Notes under the pieces: generated by a model
Told to the model about the DNA's origin: nothing
Databases searched by the model: none
Seen by the model: the letters and a program-made list of their open reading frames with translations, nothing else
Assembly (NCBI GenBank): GCA_963678705.1
Contig: OY783208.1
Location: 8,680,001 to 8,744,000, forward strand
Direction: 5' to 3'
Length of the DNA: 64,000 nucleotides
Origin: Panorpa germanica
Lineage: Eukaryota; Arthropoda; Insecta; Mecoptera; Panorpidae
Program-made: the position numbers and the translations under genes
Shown here: positions 47,996-61,927 of the stretch, in pieces
Layout: the number at the start of each line of letters is the position of its first letter
Position numbering within the stretch: position 1 is the stretch's first letter

Positions 47996-49293
47996 AAGGA
48001 CTATTGACGTAACTCCAGAATCAACCAAAAGCAATGTATCTATATCTGTATCTTTTTCGGAGATCGTAATTTAAATGAGGTAATATTTCTTATATAACGT
48101 TGGGAATTTTAGAAAATCAATTAATTTTCACATCTAATGAAAAATTTGCCACATCCTGTATTAGATTCAAGGAGAGAAATACAGGAATTGTTAAAAACTT
48201 ACGGACTTTAAAATAAATCGTTCATTTTATTATTATAGATGTCTCACAAGATATACAACAAATGTTCGATCGAGTATACCAGTTACTATCAACACAATAA
48301 TTCTTTAACAAGATCCTAGTACCGTAATTGCCGTAACAATAATTTATTACTTATTACTTTTTTTATGCATATGAAAAATAAATATAAAATTTATAGATAA
48401 AGTTACACGATAAATTTAAAAAAAAAATTAAATACTAAATATTTATAAACATTCAATTGACATTTAAAAGGGGTACTTAAATCGCTTGGTCACATTTAAC
48501 AATACTGTTAGAGTACATAACCTTTACATGCCTTTTAAATATTCGCGGTTACTCATGCGGCGACTATCAGCGTAAGCGACGTTGCCAAACCTTACATCGT
48601 GTTTTATATAGCGCAAGTAACGGATGATTGTGATGATATTTTTTATTAGAAATGTCAATTATTTTTGTTATTTCTTCGGAAAGATACTATTTGTATTATT
48701 TGAATCAAAAGCTTGATGTGTTCTAAACCATATTTAATTCAAATAATAATTTTCTCTATTAGACACATACATTAAATTTTCCCATGTCAAAATTTTTCTT
48801 GTTCCTTGTACGTGAAATTTTCATTTTTTGAAACTAATTATTACCTTAAAAGTAACATTTATTTATTTACCATATAGACTATTTTATAAAGTATCAGATT
48901 TACAAAGATCTCCATTCTTTATTACTTCACGAGAATCTCCTTTATAAGGCGTACTATATACTTATTAAAATATTTTAGGTTATTATTTGTATTAAAATAA
49001 TAATGAGACTCCTAGGGAAACAAAATGTAGCCTTCGGGAATGTCAGCAAGCTATTTGTTTTGTGTTCCAAATAAAACGGCAAAAAGTGGCAAGCGAGTTG
49101 GAACGCACAAAGGTCTGAAGAAGGTCATCTTTTACATCCGCGGGATTTACTGCTGTCTCCTTTCACCATTGAATATTATTTATAGGAAATAGAACCGAAT
49201 GGTGAACCAGAAGGGCTTTATAATTTGCCAAGTAAACTCTGTACCGTAAGCTGACGTTATGCAACGTTTGACAACCAATCCTGTTAACGATTT
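47996..49293. other. AT-rich stretch without genes
   Basis: No feature that I can support. Confidence 0.35.
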
Positions 49294-49341
49294 AGAACGG
49301 TTACACTTCTTCAGACTTGCAGATATGCTTGTAACCGTTCT
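49294..49341. repeat. Perfect 11-bp inverted repeat with 26-base loop
   Basis: AGAACGGTTAC (49294-49304) and GTAACCGTTCT (49331-49341) can form a hairpin. It may be the remains of a palindromic transposon end or chance. AACGGTT/AACCGTT is a Myb-type core. Confidence 0.6.
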
Positions 49342-49779
49342 GCCTTACCAAATCATATGACAGCTGTTGTTGAAAGACACAATAAATACCACGGGATCGT
49401 TGCGACCAAATATGATCAGATATTACCTAAAATATTGCGCTAAACATGATTTTCTTTCCGTTTTTTGATGCCGCGTAAAAATACTTTCGCTGCTAGATCG
49501 ATAACATTCGTATACGTGAATGTTTGTCTTGTGACCACGAATGTTTTTGTTGTAAACTTGAAGAAGTATATTTCTTCAGCAAAACTTTATATATAGGTTA
49601 ATAAGTTTTTATACTTACATTCTGAAGTAAATATCCAGAAAGTTAATATTAACTGAACGATAGAATATAATTCGATCACGTCGATTTCTTGACTTTACAC
49701 TATGATCCATATCAACCCGTAACATCCCCGAACTTGTAAATTTCTAAATTACGAGTATTTTTCAAGATAGCCAAATATA

Positions 49780-50015
49780 CGACGGTCGTTTGAAAAGTAA
49801 TGCGCACATGCTTGTTCAGCACGAACAAAAACAAATAGCAAGTTCGCCAAAAAGTAAAATAAAGTACAATTCTTAAGCTTTAACATAGACAACGTTAAGG
49901 CTAACACAGTTCTCCCAACGTGTAACATGTTTCATCTTTGTGTTTCTAATAATTCTTCCGACTTTTCTCCAATTCAGGACTTAACAGCTGCCTTCAGAAG
50001 ATGATGTGCTAAATT
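49780..50015 (-). pseudogene. mariner-family transposase, C-terminal relic
   Basis: The minus strand encodes KAAVKS*IGEKSEELLETQR, a stop, then NMLHVGRTVLALTLS. This matches the C-terminal region of mariner-type transposases (AAVKSWIEEKSEEFF...GIKNMLERWEKC). Downstream, at the plus-strand left edge, GACGGTCGTTTGAAAAGTAA resembles the terminal repeat of such elements. No other end was found. Confidence 0.5.
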
Positions 50016-51829
50016 TATATTGCACAACTGAACTGAAAATGCAATTGGTTGCTTTTAGTGTAGTAGGATTATTTTAAAAATAAAAACATATCATCTTCAC
50101 AAAATAAATATGTAATGAATGGTAGTGTATCACAGTATGTTTCATTATGTATATAACTGTTAAACATTCTTATTGTCAAATTATTAAAATGGCAGCAAGT
50201 GAATTTTAACATAAGTAGTGCTTATTAGCCTTGGAAATCTATTTCAGTTTTATATACGATAGAAAACCAGTAAAAACACGATATAATGTCGTAATCAACT
50301 GTTAGCGCCATGTGTGAGTCACAATCGGACAATTGTCATGACCTTCCCTATCGATAAGATCAAAACACCTGGTCGACACAAAATGTGTTACGATTGACAA
50401 TGTATATGAAGGAACCAGCTGACGAAGTGGAAACCAAGACAATCTTATTTATCAGTGGCAACAATTTATATTCGGTATTAAACCCACGTGACTTCAATTC
50501 TGAACTAGAATCCAGAGAACGTTGCACTTTTACTAGGCTCCTTGCGTCCCGCTGTTGTCGAGTTCGTTGTCCTGTTCAGCCCAATTACTGACAATAATGT
50601 GAAACTAGGTTTTCAAAATTACTGCCAGGAGAATAGAAAGGACGATTGAAGAGGACAAACAAAAAAGAGAAAGAAGTACTTGAAAAGGAACGGTGTGGCA
50701 ATAGAAGATGCAGAGAAAAGAAGATAAAAAGGCACAAGTGTGGAAGAGGAGCTAAGGAGCAGAGAAAAAAAGATACAGCAGTAGGATAGAGTGAAAATAA
50801 TTGATATTAGCAAATATAATATAAGGTACATAGGAAAAATCACAAGATTTAAATTGAGAAACAAAGAGAAAGGCAGCTGATATGCAAGGTGTGCTGGGGA
50901 GATATAGAAACAGATATTTAATACAATTAAAGTGTTAGTTCACAACCTAATTGTTCTAAATAAATTATAAGTAAAAGCTTACTTCCATCATCTGCTACGT
51001 CATCTATTGTAAAATACAAAAATTAATGAATAACAATGTGTTTAATTATTTAATTACTAATTATTGGTTTAATAATTAGCTTATTTTACTTAAATTATAT
51101 ATTATTTTATTTATAAATAAAAATAGTATTGGCACTATCACATGTGAAACTAAGTTGATTAATTTGAGGCGCAAGTGGTTAAAATACTCGTATATGAGTC
51201 CTACATAATCAAAGTTGGCTAGTTGATGTAAGTTGAAAGTTCGCATTCTCGTTTTGTTTTTGTATGCTCAGTAACTAGCCTGTTTGGGTCCTGTTCAAAA
51301 GTAATCGGCTGTTAAGTAGCTAAGCAGTTTTTAATAAATTTTAGGAAAAAGTAAAAATAACACTTTATTTTTCCAAAAAGTAATTTTGATTTTAAATCAT
51401 TTTTAAAGCAACTATAGTTAGTACTTGAGTAGCAAATTAAAAGTTAAATTTATTATCTATGGTCAATTGTAGTAATTTAAACACAGTTTTTTTTTCAATT
51501 TCATTGTATTTCATTTAAAAATTTAACAATGAATCAGCAAGAATCGAACCAAGCGCAAGGCAAACTAACTAGCCAAGGTTGTTTCTGTTGTTTGCGGTCG
51601 CCATTTTCACTAAGAGATTTTCAATAGTCAAACAATTGTTTTATCCAACTTCATTTTATAAGTAGAAACTTTAAAAATAAAGTAATGATAGCCTGAATAG
51701 CTAGGTTAGCTAGGTTTATATAAAAAGGATATAAAACATGTATTACAAATGTACTAGAAAATTTGTATATCAATAAAATACTTGGAACTTGGGTGTGGGG
51801 AAAGGGGAGGCGATGCAAGGAAAACATAT
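50016..51829. other. Gene-poor stretch with purine-rich tract
   Basis: 50620-50880 is purine-biased (AAGAGGACAAACAAAAAAGAG and similar). No gene or repeat that I can support. Confidence 0.35.
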
Positions 51830-52420
51830 TTTCGATAATGTTTCTTGACGACACGATTAATATATGGTTATTTCTATAATTACTACATAAATAGCAACAT
51901 AAAATAACATTTAAAGCATTTTTTGTAAAATTTTCATAAATAAATATCAAGAAATGAGGCATTGTCGGCGAATCTATGCAGATGTTACAAATAAAATTTT
52001 TGTTGTGAATTATATGAAATCAAAAAACCAAACTGATTTCATTTTGCATTCTGCAGGTAACCCAGTCGAGTATTTTTTGTTTTCATTTTGACAATTCAAA
52101 TACTACACTACAAAATACAGATTCTTTATGAAGAAAAATCAGAAACTTTGTTATTTACACTCGAAACACTCGATAGCGCTACCTCGGCATTTATTTGCAA
52201 AATTTTAAAAGGATCGGCGCAGTAGATGTTGAGCTAGAGAGGAAACCGTCTCTGAAAAAGCTAAGTGTGACAAAAACGCGTTTAAAAGTTTCAAAGAATG
52301 ACGAAACCAGACCAGAGAGGTAAAGACTTAAAACTCTATATCTCCGAATGTTTTACTGAAATCGACTTTAAATTTTCACATAATAAATTTAATATGTCGT
52401 AATAATATAAATAAATTTAA
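51830..52420. repeat. MITE family C, copy 3
   Basis: Matches copies at 11918-12756 and 29490-30060: ATATTTTCGATAATGTTTCTTG at the left, AAATATCAAGAAATGAGGCA in the middle, and TTTCACATAATAAATTTAATA at the right. Confidence 0.7.
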
Positions 52421-53201
52421 AAAACTTAAAACCTTAAGCATGCATGTACAAAATATTTAACACAGTAAATAAAACATCTCGCTTTTTGTCGTCATGTCTC
52501 TGATTATAAATAATAATTTCACGCAAATTTCGATAATTATCTGGCGGTTATTTTTAGGTTATAATAAAACACTAGCCTCTTGAAGAAAGACTTTATTCAT
52601 AAAGTATTTTAATTAAATTAGATCGAATCTTTTTAATTTCGAACATTGCATCAACGATTTGGAATAGCGTCATTGTTACACAAGTAGTAATGCATTTAAC
52701 TAGCAGATGTGTTCCTTCGATTGGCGTCCATCACATTCTAAACAAGAAGTAAATCTCTAAACGCATCTGAACTAATAACTACACTTTTACTTGGACATCC
52801 TCAAAGGCAGTTTAATTCTAATTATTTAATTAAATTCTTTAATAAATAAAGTGTGGTTTGTTAATAATAAAGATTAATCCATACCGGCTATTGAGATATC
52901 ATTATTTTCAATTAATGAATTATTGTTATTGTATATATGTGTCCATTATTTTGTTATTTTTCACTGTATTTTTGTATTAATATCGTGCGTAGTTTAAACT
53001 AATTCTGTTGATTTGATATTTATCGAAAGAGAAATGTTCATACTACACAGCTGTCGGTCGTATAACTTCGATTGTAAGGGTTTGCAATGAAGTTATGGAA
53101 TCACATGTTGATAGCGATAATATTTATGTAGCGATAACATTAGGAAGTTGGCTTTTCGACCGAGTTTATATTTAGTTTGCATTTGTTCTAGTAGTGTTAA
53201 T

Positions 53202-53235
<34 letters not shown>

Positions 53236-54140
53236 CAGAAAAGACAACCTCCTGCTGTGTGAGCGGTTTTTGTATTGACGTGGCCTCATATATGTTACTT
53301 GACCGCTGCCTGATAAGCTTAAGATTATGTTTGTGTATATTCAGTTAAGAGAGAGAGAGAGAGAGTTACAATGTAACACAAATGATAACTTACTCCCTAC
53401 AAAGTTAAATAAATAAATTGTTTATTAGTCTCCTTGTATTTCAAAGCCAGTTGATGTCACCTGTTAAGTTAAATAAAAACGAGTGTTTTACATGTAATAA
53501 AATAACGAGCATGTAATTAAAAAATAACTCAAAAGAAATCGCTCCGAATAGCGCCATTGTTACACAAGTATTTCAGGTTTATTTACTGGATTTCACTAGC
53601 AGATGTGTTCCGTCGATTGGCGCATGACATTCTATTATTATTTATGATTATTAGTTAAAATTGCTCTTTGGTTGTTTATCTGCATACTTTCCAATAACGA
53701 ATGAACGTCAAGAAGTTTGATTGGTTGGAAGTAGGGGTATGTACGCGAATCGATGCATGGCTCATTATTATTTATTATTTGTTATTAATATTTCTTAATT
53801 TACAATTTAATACAAATGATGACTTACCTTCTTCAAAATTAAATAAATTATTTATTAGTTTCATTGTATTTTAAAGCCAGTTGATGTCATCTGTTAAAGC
53901 AACTTAAATGAAAACGTTTGTTTTACATGCAATAAAAAAATCCCATAAGCTCTGTCTCCGAACATTGCATCAACGTTTAGGAATAATTTTCACTGGGACA
54001 TCTCATAAATTGATTAAATTCTTAAGTAGTAAAGTGTAAGTATAAGTAAAGTGTGGTGTGTCATTTTTAAAGAGTAAAACATGCCATTTTCTTCATCTGC
54101 AATAAAATTATTTTCAATTAATGAATTATTATATAATATT

Positions 54141-54799
54141 TATATTATATTATTTATAAATATTTAGAGACCTAAAACAGTGTAATCGATCATGAATGTA
54201 ATAGGCAGTTTGTGTAAAGCGAAGTCCAATTAACAGAATTACGGATTCATTTCCGCGCTATACTCTTTCGCAGTGCAGCAAGATAGAGGCGTCTACACTA
54301 TCTTTTCAAATAATTTTTTTACAGTCTATGTGCGAACATTTAAACGCGATTTTCTGGAAATTACATTTAAAGACAACAAAACAAATGGAAGAAATGAAAG
54401 TTCGTGAGAAATAACTAATAAATATCTTGTTTCTAAATTATATTTGATTGTTTTGGTTTAGATAAATATGACTGTAATTCAAGAGATGTGTATCCTTTAG
54501 TTCAGGATGTTATTAGTTGATTTATGGACAAACTTTATAAAGCTCACCGTCCGAATCTATACATAAAAATCAAATGAATAACCAAAGCAAATTATATATG
54601 AAAATTAGATTTATTAGTTGTACCTGTATTACTACTTGTAAAGTGGTTAAAATGATTACTTTGTTCGTGCAACTATTTTTAAGATAGTCCTTGCTCTTAA
54701 AGAAGTGCAATTACCAAAAAATGACAAAATCATGACCATCCCCTTCAATTACCCCTTCCCTATATTTCAAGTTTCATTTGATTTTATTAATTCCTTCAT
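54141..54799. other. Unique stretch between repeat units
   Basis: No feature that I can support. Confidence 0.3.
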
Positions 54800-55269
54800 C
54801 ATAAAGAAAAATAGATCTAGTCAGACTGTCAACAGACATGAGAGGAAGAGTATCGTTCATGCTACACAGTTGTCGGTCGTACAACTTATAATTATAAAGC
54901 GATGTCTTAAGCTGTTACTTTCAGACCACGTGGTGATAACGCTCATATTTACTTAGAGATTATATTAGGATATTACTTTTCCGACCGCATTTCCGTTTAC
55001 TTTGTACCTTTCAAAATCTGGTTCTAGATTAGTCTGATCTGCTTTACAAATTTGGTCGTAAGTCAAAGTTCGTATAAAAAGATAAGTAATAGACATTGAG
55101 GCATTTATGAATCGATCACCTTCATTTACAGGTCCACATTCACAACATATCGGTGCCACTAATTAAAAAAAGGGTGTCGAGTATTTTGTAAGTGAATAAA
55201 ATAAAAATTATAGGTTTATTAATTATCTATAGACAATAAACTGGAAAATGATTTTGAAATCTAAATGAC

Positions 55270-55480
55270 TGCCTTTACGCTGCTTGCACGAGTGAAGATT
55301 GATAACAACGCGTCGACACATTGCTTGCGGGACTGTCGCCATTTTTATGTGATGTTGTGCTTCAATTACGTCCAATTTGTTGGTTTATTTTAATACTATT
55401 AAGATATTCCTACAGAAAATAATCCACAGGACTGAGATCAAAGGCTCTGGAAGACCAGTTGATAATTCCTTTATCTTAGT
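55270..55480 (-). pseudogene. DDE transposase relic (Tc1/mariner-type)
   Basis: The minus strand reads NWSSRAFDLSPVDYFL, a stop, then EYLNSIKINQQI and on to CYQSSLVQA. This corresponds to the WPSRSPDLNPLDFFLWGYLKS block around the last catalytic Asp of Tc1/mariner-superfamily transposases, followed by its C-terminal helices. Stops interrupt it and no ends were seen. It lies in the gap between repeat units. Confidence 0.5.
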
Positions 55481-56635
55481 AATAGATAAGTTAGAAGTAT
55501 GTTTGTATTTCAATTATTTACGACTGTTGCACATGTAAAAATGCATCCTTTTTTTTCATTTACCCATACTAATCCCGCTTCGGGTGATTTAGCTGATTTT
55601 GCTTTTCAGTTATGTAGAGATAGTGGTACTGTTGTTGGCTTTTGTGTCATGTCCAAGTAAACGTGGGTAGTTCAGGTTTGGATAATGGATTAAACTAGCA
55701 GATGTGTTGCTTCGATTGATTAATTGGAAGTAGGGCCATTATTATTTATTGATTGTTATTATTATTTGTTAATTTACAATTTAACACAAATGATAGCTTA
55801 CCACCTACAAAGTTAAATAATTTATTGTTTATTAATCTCCTTGTATTTCTAAGTCAGTTGATGTCAACTGTTAAAAAAACTAAAATAAAAATGCATTTTA
55901 CACGCAATGAAAATTATAAAATAACTCAAAACAAATCGCCTGGACTCTGGTTTTCGACGACGCATTAACGTCCATTGCTACACAAGTATTTCAGGTTTGG
56001 GTAATGAATTTAACTAGTAGATGTGTTCCTTCGATTGGCGTCCATTACATTCTAACCAAGAAATAAATCTCTGTACGCATCTCAACCAGTAATTGGACTT
56101 TCACTAAGACATGTCCAAAAGCAGTTTAGTTCTCATAAGTTGAATAAATTGTTTTATTAATAAAGTGTGGTTTGTTATTTATTAAAGATTAAAACATACC
56201 GCCTGTTGCAATGACATTATGTTTAAGTAACAAATGATTATTAATTTTTGACTATTGTCATGTCCGCCATATGTTTTTCACTGTATTTGTGTACTAATAA
56301 CGTGCGTAGTGTAAATTAATTCTATTGATTTGACATTTACCGAAAGAGAAGTGTTCACGCTACTCAGTTGTATGAAATTTAGAATTAACACCTACAACCC
56401 ATAACCTTCTGCTGTGTGAGCAGTTTTTGTAGTGTACTGGCCTTATATATGCTCTAGACTGCTGCCTGATAATTTAATTATTATGTTTGTGTATATTTAG
56501 TTTAGAGAGAGAGAGAGAGAGAATGATGATTATTCGTTAAAATTTCTCTGTAGTTCTTTAACTACATACTTTCCAATAACGAAATAACGTCAAAACGTTT
56601 GATTGATTGGAAATAGGGACATGGAGGCAAATCGA

Positions 56636-56648
56636 TGCATGGCTCATT
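56636..56648. repeat. Target-site duplication, left of I-like LINE
   Basis: TGCATGGCTCATT is repeated exactly at 61915-61927. The related repeat unit at about 53750-53770 has the same sequence uninterrupted and shows the pre-insertion site. Confidence 0.88.
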
Positions 56649-56722
56649 TTTTTTTAATTATAGATTTTTGGGCTTCGTAGGCACGTAGCCTTTTATCGCC
56701 CCTAATACTATTCTGTCTTTTC

Positions 56723-59700
56723 TTATATATTATACCCAGATAACAAGAATGATCGATTCATGGCTACTGCAGTTATAAATCTCGGTTTCTCAATCAAAAA
56801 AGCGGTGTTAACAGGAAGCGTCTGCGAAGTCTGTAATACCGCCCTTTGGAGTCCATTTCTTGCCATTGATGTATTTTTACATTGCCACAGAATGTGGTCA
56901 GGGTCTGCCTCTTCTTCACCACATTCGCATTTAGAGTTTGGAATGATTTTGTTTCTTGCTAGATGTTTCGGAGCTCCAGTATGATTCATTCTTAGCCTTG
57001 AGGTCATTGTAATTAATCTTCTTGGCCATTTTAGTTTGGCAAACCATGGCTTACGTCTCAGTGTTGGTTGTATTGTATAAAATTCTCTACCTTTATCATA
57101 ATTATCCCACTTGTCTTGCCAATTTTTCATTTCATTTTTTTCTAATTCTGCTTTCATGTCTGATTTTATAAAAAATGAAATATATTTATCACAGGAAGTA
57201 GCTACCTTGGCCATTTGATCAGCTTTTTCATTTCCCTTAATTCCCTTATGTGACGGTATCCAAATTAGTTTAATATTTCGGCCCTTATCTATTTCCCTAT
57301 TTATTTTTTCTTTGACATAATAAATTTTGTTGTCTAATTTTGTATTGATTCCCTTACTGCTTAAGGACTGTATGACTGATAACGAGTCGGATAATATTAA
57401 AGTGCTGTCTCTATCATCAGTAATGATTTGATCCACAGCTAGATCTATAGCACATAACTCAGCTGTATATATGGATGCTTGATTATGAAGCTTGTAAATT
57501 CTGCTATTGTTAATATCTACTACTGCTGCACCCACTCCATCTGCTTCTTTTGAGCCGTCAGTATATAATTTTGTATAATTCGGGAATTGTTGATCTAATT
57601 TTTGTTGTAAGTCTATAGTTATTAGCTCAGGTAATATGTTGCTCATATTTAGCTCCTTGCCAATAGTTATATTTGCAGGAGTTCCTCTACCTGAGTAATA
57701 ATAATCTAATTCGAAAATTGGTATTTCTACTGGGGTTCCTCTTTCTGTCCATTTCCTTTTTTCATTTATCCAAATTGCATTAAGCTCATGACTTCTTGAA
57801 CCTGTTCTTGATAATTCGTTAAGTTCGTCCCTTATTAATGTGTTATTTGTCATTAAAGCGCTAGTCATAAAGTAAGACGTTTTCTTTATACATCTTTCTT
57901 TTAATGGTGGCATACAAGCCTCTGCTAGTAATGAAAAGGTATGAGTTGTACATATAGCTCCTAATACTATTCTTAAAGCTTTATATTGCAATTTTTCAAG
58001 TGATTCTATTGTATTGTTTTTACACATTATTAGTACCTCTGCACCATACTCCAAATGAGGGCGGACTAATGATTTATATAAATTTAGTAGCGAAGATGTA
58101 TTTAGTCCCCATCTTTGTCCAGCAAACATTTTGAGTATATTGATTGCAGGTTCAGCTTTCTTTTTAATATTGAGTATTATTGATTTTTCGGATTTATTTG
58201 TGGAAAATGGAAATCCTAAGTATATATAATTATTTGTGTATTCCAATTTTTGTTTACCTAGAGTTATTATAGGTGGCTGTGATATTTTTGAACTCATGTT
58301 AAAAATCATTAGTTTAGATTTTTCTGTTGATGCTTCTAAACAAGCATCATTAAGCCATTTCTCTAAGTTATTTACAATCTTTTGCATTTTTTTTCCAGTC
58401 TCCTCTATAGTATTTTCTTGTGATAAGAAAACTAAGTCATCCACATATGATATCCATGATATTGTTGGGTTGACATACGGTTTTATTGACCTAACCATCA
58501 TATTAAAGAGAACAGGACTTAGTGCTGAGCCTTGTGGAATGCCTTTAGAACATAGTCTCCAGTCCGATAGTAATCCATTAAACCATAGTTGAGTTTTCCT
58601 GCCACTTAGTAAATTCCTTAGTATATTAATTATTACTCTCGGTACTCCTATTACATATAATTGCCTTAATAAAAAATTGATGTTTACATTATCGAAAGCT
58701 GCTTTGATATCTACAAAACAGGCCATTGATACATTGCCTTTGCTTTTTCCTGCTTCAATTCTAGCTGATAATGCAACTATGCCATCCCTGGTACTTCTAC
58801 CTCTTCTACAGCCTAAAATTTGCTTTGGTATTAACGACTTAGAATCTAACCAATATTCTAATCTCGTTTTCAATATTTTCTCAAAGACTTTTCTGCAGCA
58901 ATTAATGAGAGTTATAGGTCTATATGAGGTTGGTTGATTTACTGGCTTATCTATTTTTAATATTAGAACAATCTGAGTATTTTTCCAGGACTCAGGAATT
59001 AGTTCTTCTTCCAAAATTGTGTTGTATATGTTTAATAATAACTTTTTAGCGATTGATGGGAGATGGCCTAACATTTCATAAGATATTCCATCTGGACCGG
59101 GCGTGGTTGTTTTCGTTATTATAAGGTGAGATTGTACTTCCCACATTTCTACTTCTTTAATCATCATTTTGCTAGAGTCGTCTTGAGTGACTCCATATAG
59201 TACGCTTTTTTGCTCAGGTACCCAGGGCGGTGCTATTACTTGTGAAAGTTCACATAACAAGTCCTCACTGTTAGGTGAATTTGTTTTCGTGCATTTTCCT
59301 GAACCTCTCATCCTATTAATTTTTCCCCATAATTGTTTAGTAGTTAAATTATGGTTTAACTCTTCGGCAAGGTTTCTCCAAGCTTGTCTTTTCTTGAACT
59401 TTAGTAAGTTGGTCGTTTCAGATTCTACTTTTTTTAAAGCTACTTTATTTGTTTCAGAACTATTTCGGTGGTATCTTCTGTAGGCTCTTTTTCTGTTTTG
59501 CACAGCCTCTTTGCATTCATCATCCCACTAAGGATTTGGCGGATATTTTGAGATTTTATTGTTTGCAATATTTTTCCCCCACTTTTTAGCTGCAGACTCA
59601 ATTGAGTCAATGAGGTAATTATACTTTTTTTCCAGCGTAGTATTGGACTGAATTTGGTTTGCCAATAAGTCTGCTTCTATTTGGTTAGAGAAATTGTCCC

Positions 59701-60424
59701 AGTCGATTGTATTTGGTACAATGTTTAATTTAAATCTTTCCTTGCCTCTGCTTGATTGACCAATTTGTGCCCCATTCATAAGTATAATGGCGTGATCAGA
59801 ACCTAGTTGATCCTCCATTACGTTCCATGAAAGTTGGCTACCAAGAGATGGGGTTGCCCATGATAAATCAATTACTGACGCTGTTCCTGAATGGATGTTG
59901 ATTCGAGTAGGAGAACCATCATTAAGGAACATCATATTGTTATTGTCCATCACCTGACATATAATTTTACCCCTTGGACAGTCATAGGTGTTTCCCCAAG
60001 CAATGGCTTTAGCATTCCAGTCACCTAGAATTAGCCTTGGTTCTGGAATAGATCTTAATATTGCATTCAATATTCCTGTAGTAATAGATGCTGTTGCTGG
60101 GGCATAAAGAGATACAACATTAATATGCTCATTACCCCATTTAATTATTGCTCCTATAATTTCAATATCCCCTGAGAGAGGAATTAAAATTTTGTCAATA
60201 AAAATGTTGTGGTTTATTACTAGAGCAACGCCTCCACCGTTGTTATTTCTATCTGCTCTTACTAGTTCCATATTTCTCCATTTGATTTTATAAGATGGAT
60301 CAAGCCAGGTTTCCGAGAGCGCGATTACTTCAATATTATTTTCAAAAACTATTTGTTTTAGATTTATCAATTTGGATTTTAAACTGCGGCAGTTCCATTG
60401 CATTATACAAGTATTTTTATACAT
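56723..60424 (-). pseudogene. I-like LINE ORF2 (endonuclease, RT, RNase H), one nonsense codon
   Basis: 1,233 sense-plus-stop codons in one frame with a single TAG at 59530-59528 (codon 299), where TGG (Trp in a PxWWD-type motif) is expected. APE endonuclease, residues 1-230: MQWNCRSL, SETWL, LGDWNAK, GSDHAII. RT: TTPGPDGISYEML, SYRPITLINCCRKVFE, FVDIKAAFDNV, GIPQGSALSPVLF and the catalytic YVDD. RNase H, about 953-1077: YTDGS, YTAELCA, LILSDSLS and NEKADQ supply the D-E-D-D residues. The C-terminal CCHC finger (CECG...DHILWQC) is at about 1166-1182. It nicks target DNA and copies the element RNA. Inactive here unless the stop is read through. Confidence 0.92.
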
Positions 60425-60455
60425 TATTTATTATGTTTGTTAACTAATATTTGTA

Positions 60456-61748
60456 TTAGAACATTTCAATATTTTGATTATCTGGGGGTGGAATAGAATG
60501 GCTATTTACAATTTTTTGGTTCAAATTATTAGTAATAGTTTCTGCTTCTAAAACTACTTCGTCAGTATCAATATTTTGGTTTATCTCCTCTGAATCTCTG
60601 ATCTCTTCTGAATTCTCAATAATATTTTTGTCTAAATCAGTTTTCTTAACGAACTCTGATTTCTTAATTTTCTCTTGTTTCTTCACTCTATCGGTTTTAT
60701 TTACGGGAATTGGCTGAGAGCGTTCGTTTTCCTTTGCCTTTTGTGTATTGTCAGGTTTTCACGTCCTTTTCTTTACTTCTCGGGGGGATCTGCGGGGTTC
60801 TGAAATTTTCAAAACTCTACGGATTTTCCTTTCCGGTTCACCGCTTATAATACAGTCTGTAATTTTCTTTTTATTTATACTTTCTTCCAAAGAAGGAAAC
60901 TCAAAAAGGTTTAATGTAAATACCTCCTTCCCACGATCAATTTTATTTTTTTCTATATAGGTAGTTTTAGCTTTAGCTTCGTTTTTATTTTTCAATTCTA
61001 AATATTTGCTGCAGGATCTATCGTCAGCTTTATGGTCTTCTTTACAGTTGCGACAAAATAATTTCTCTTTCTTACAACTTAAAGAGCTGTGATCTCCACC
61101 ACAAAATTGGCAATATTCAGCACTTCTACAGAAATTAGTGGAGTGGCCAAATTTCCAGCACCGACGACACTGTCTAATTCTTTGTATATATGCTGAAACT
61201 GGGTAAAGGATACCCTGGAAGGCTATATATTCCGGGATCTTATCCCCGCTAAAGGATATTAGGCACTTCCAAGTAGGAGTCTTTTTGCCTTCTTCAATTC
61301 TATTGAATCTAATAAAATCAGTAATTTTTGGTGCCAACTGTCTACTATTTTTATTAAAGCCTACTGCGTCATGTAGGAATACGTCATCCAGATTATCGGG
61401 GTGTAAATCGATTAGTCCCTGCACTTCTACCAAATTCTTCGGAATTATGCTATTGTATTTAGCTAGAACTATGGCGTCTTCTATAATTTTATTAGCCAGA
61501 AATGGGCTATTGGTCTCCACCTCAATTTTTCTTTGGCTGACAGCAATAATGTTAATGTCCTTATAATTTGACCGCAAATATTGTGCAATAAAGGCAGGGT
61601 TTGTGTTATAAGTAATTGGTTTTAGAATTACCAAGCACACTCCTGAATAACTATGTGGATAATAGCTGGTTCTTATCCTTTTTGCTTCAAAGAGGTCTTT
61701 CTCATGAGACCTGTCATTCATTATTATAACCTCACTTTCACTGAACAC
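60456..61748 (-). pseudogene. I-like LINE ORF1 (gag-like, three zinc knuckles), one nonsense codon
   Basis: About 430 codons in one frame with a single TGA at 60761-60759 after KKRT, consistent with a CGA-to-TGA change. Three CCHC zinc knuckles: CRRCWKFGHSTNFC (residues 194-207), CQFCGGDHSSLSC (213-225) and CRNCKEDHKADDRSC (232-246). Before them lies a region resembling the RNA-binding part of insect LINE ORF1 (SYSGVCLVILKP ... FIAQYLRSNYKDI). The C-terminus is charged and low-complexity. ORF1 proteins bind element RNA and form particles. The start may be the Met at residue 1 or 10. Confidence 0.88.
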
Positions 61749-61914
61749 AAATAAAAAAAAATTTATTATCTATTACTTTATTTTTACACTTTATTATCCT
61801 TAAACTCCTTTTCCAATTGTATTTATTAAATAAATAATTTATATTTAGTATAATAAATTTAATAAATTGAAAATAATTTCAGGAGCAAAATTAATACAAC
61901 ATAAATATGCGATC

Positions 61915-61927
61915 TGCATGGCTCATT
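61915..61927. repeat. Target-site duplication, right of I-like LINE
   Basis: Same 13 bases as 56636-56648. Confidence 0.88.

Larger units (their letters stand above)
56649..61914 (-). mobile_element. I-clade LINE, full length (5.27 kb)
   Basis: Bounded by a 13-bp target duplication. On the minus strand: a 166-bp 5' UTR (61914-61749), ORF1 (61748-60456), a gap of about 31 bases, ORF2 (60424-56723), a 3' UTR of about 75 bases and an A-rich end. APE endonuclease, RT and RNase H in a single ORF2 define the I-type group. Each ORF has exactly one visible nonsense codon, so the copy is recent. Confidence 0.92.

Noticed and set aside
56760..59483. Plus-strand frames of 74-118 codons across the LINE
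   Set aside because: Antisense shadows of ORF2, with no independent motifs.
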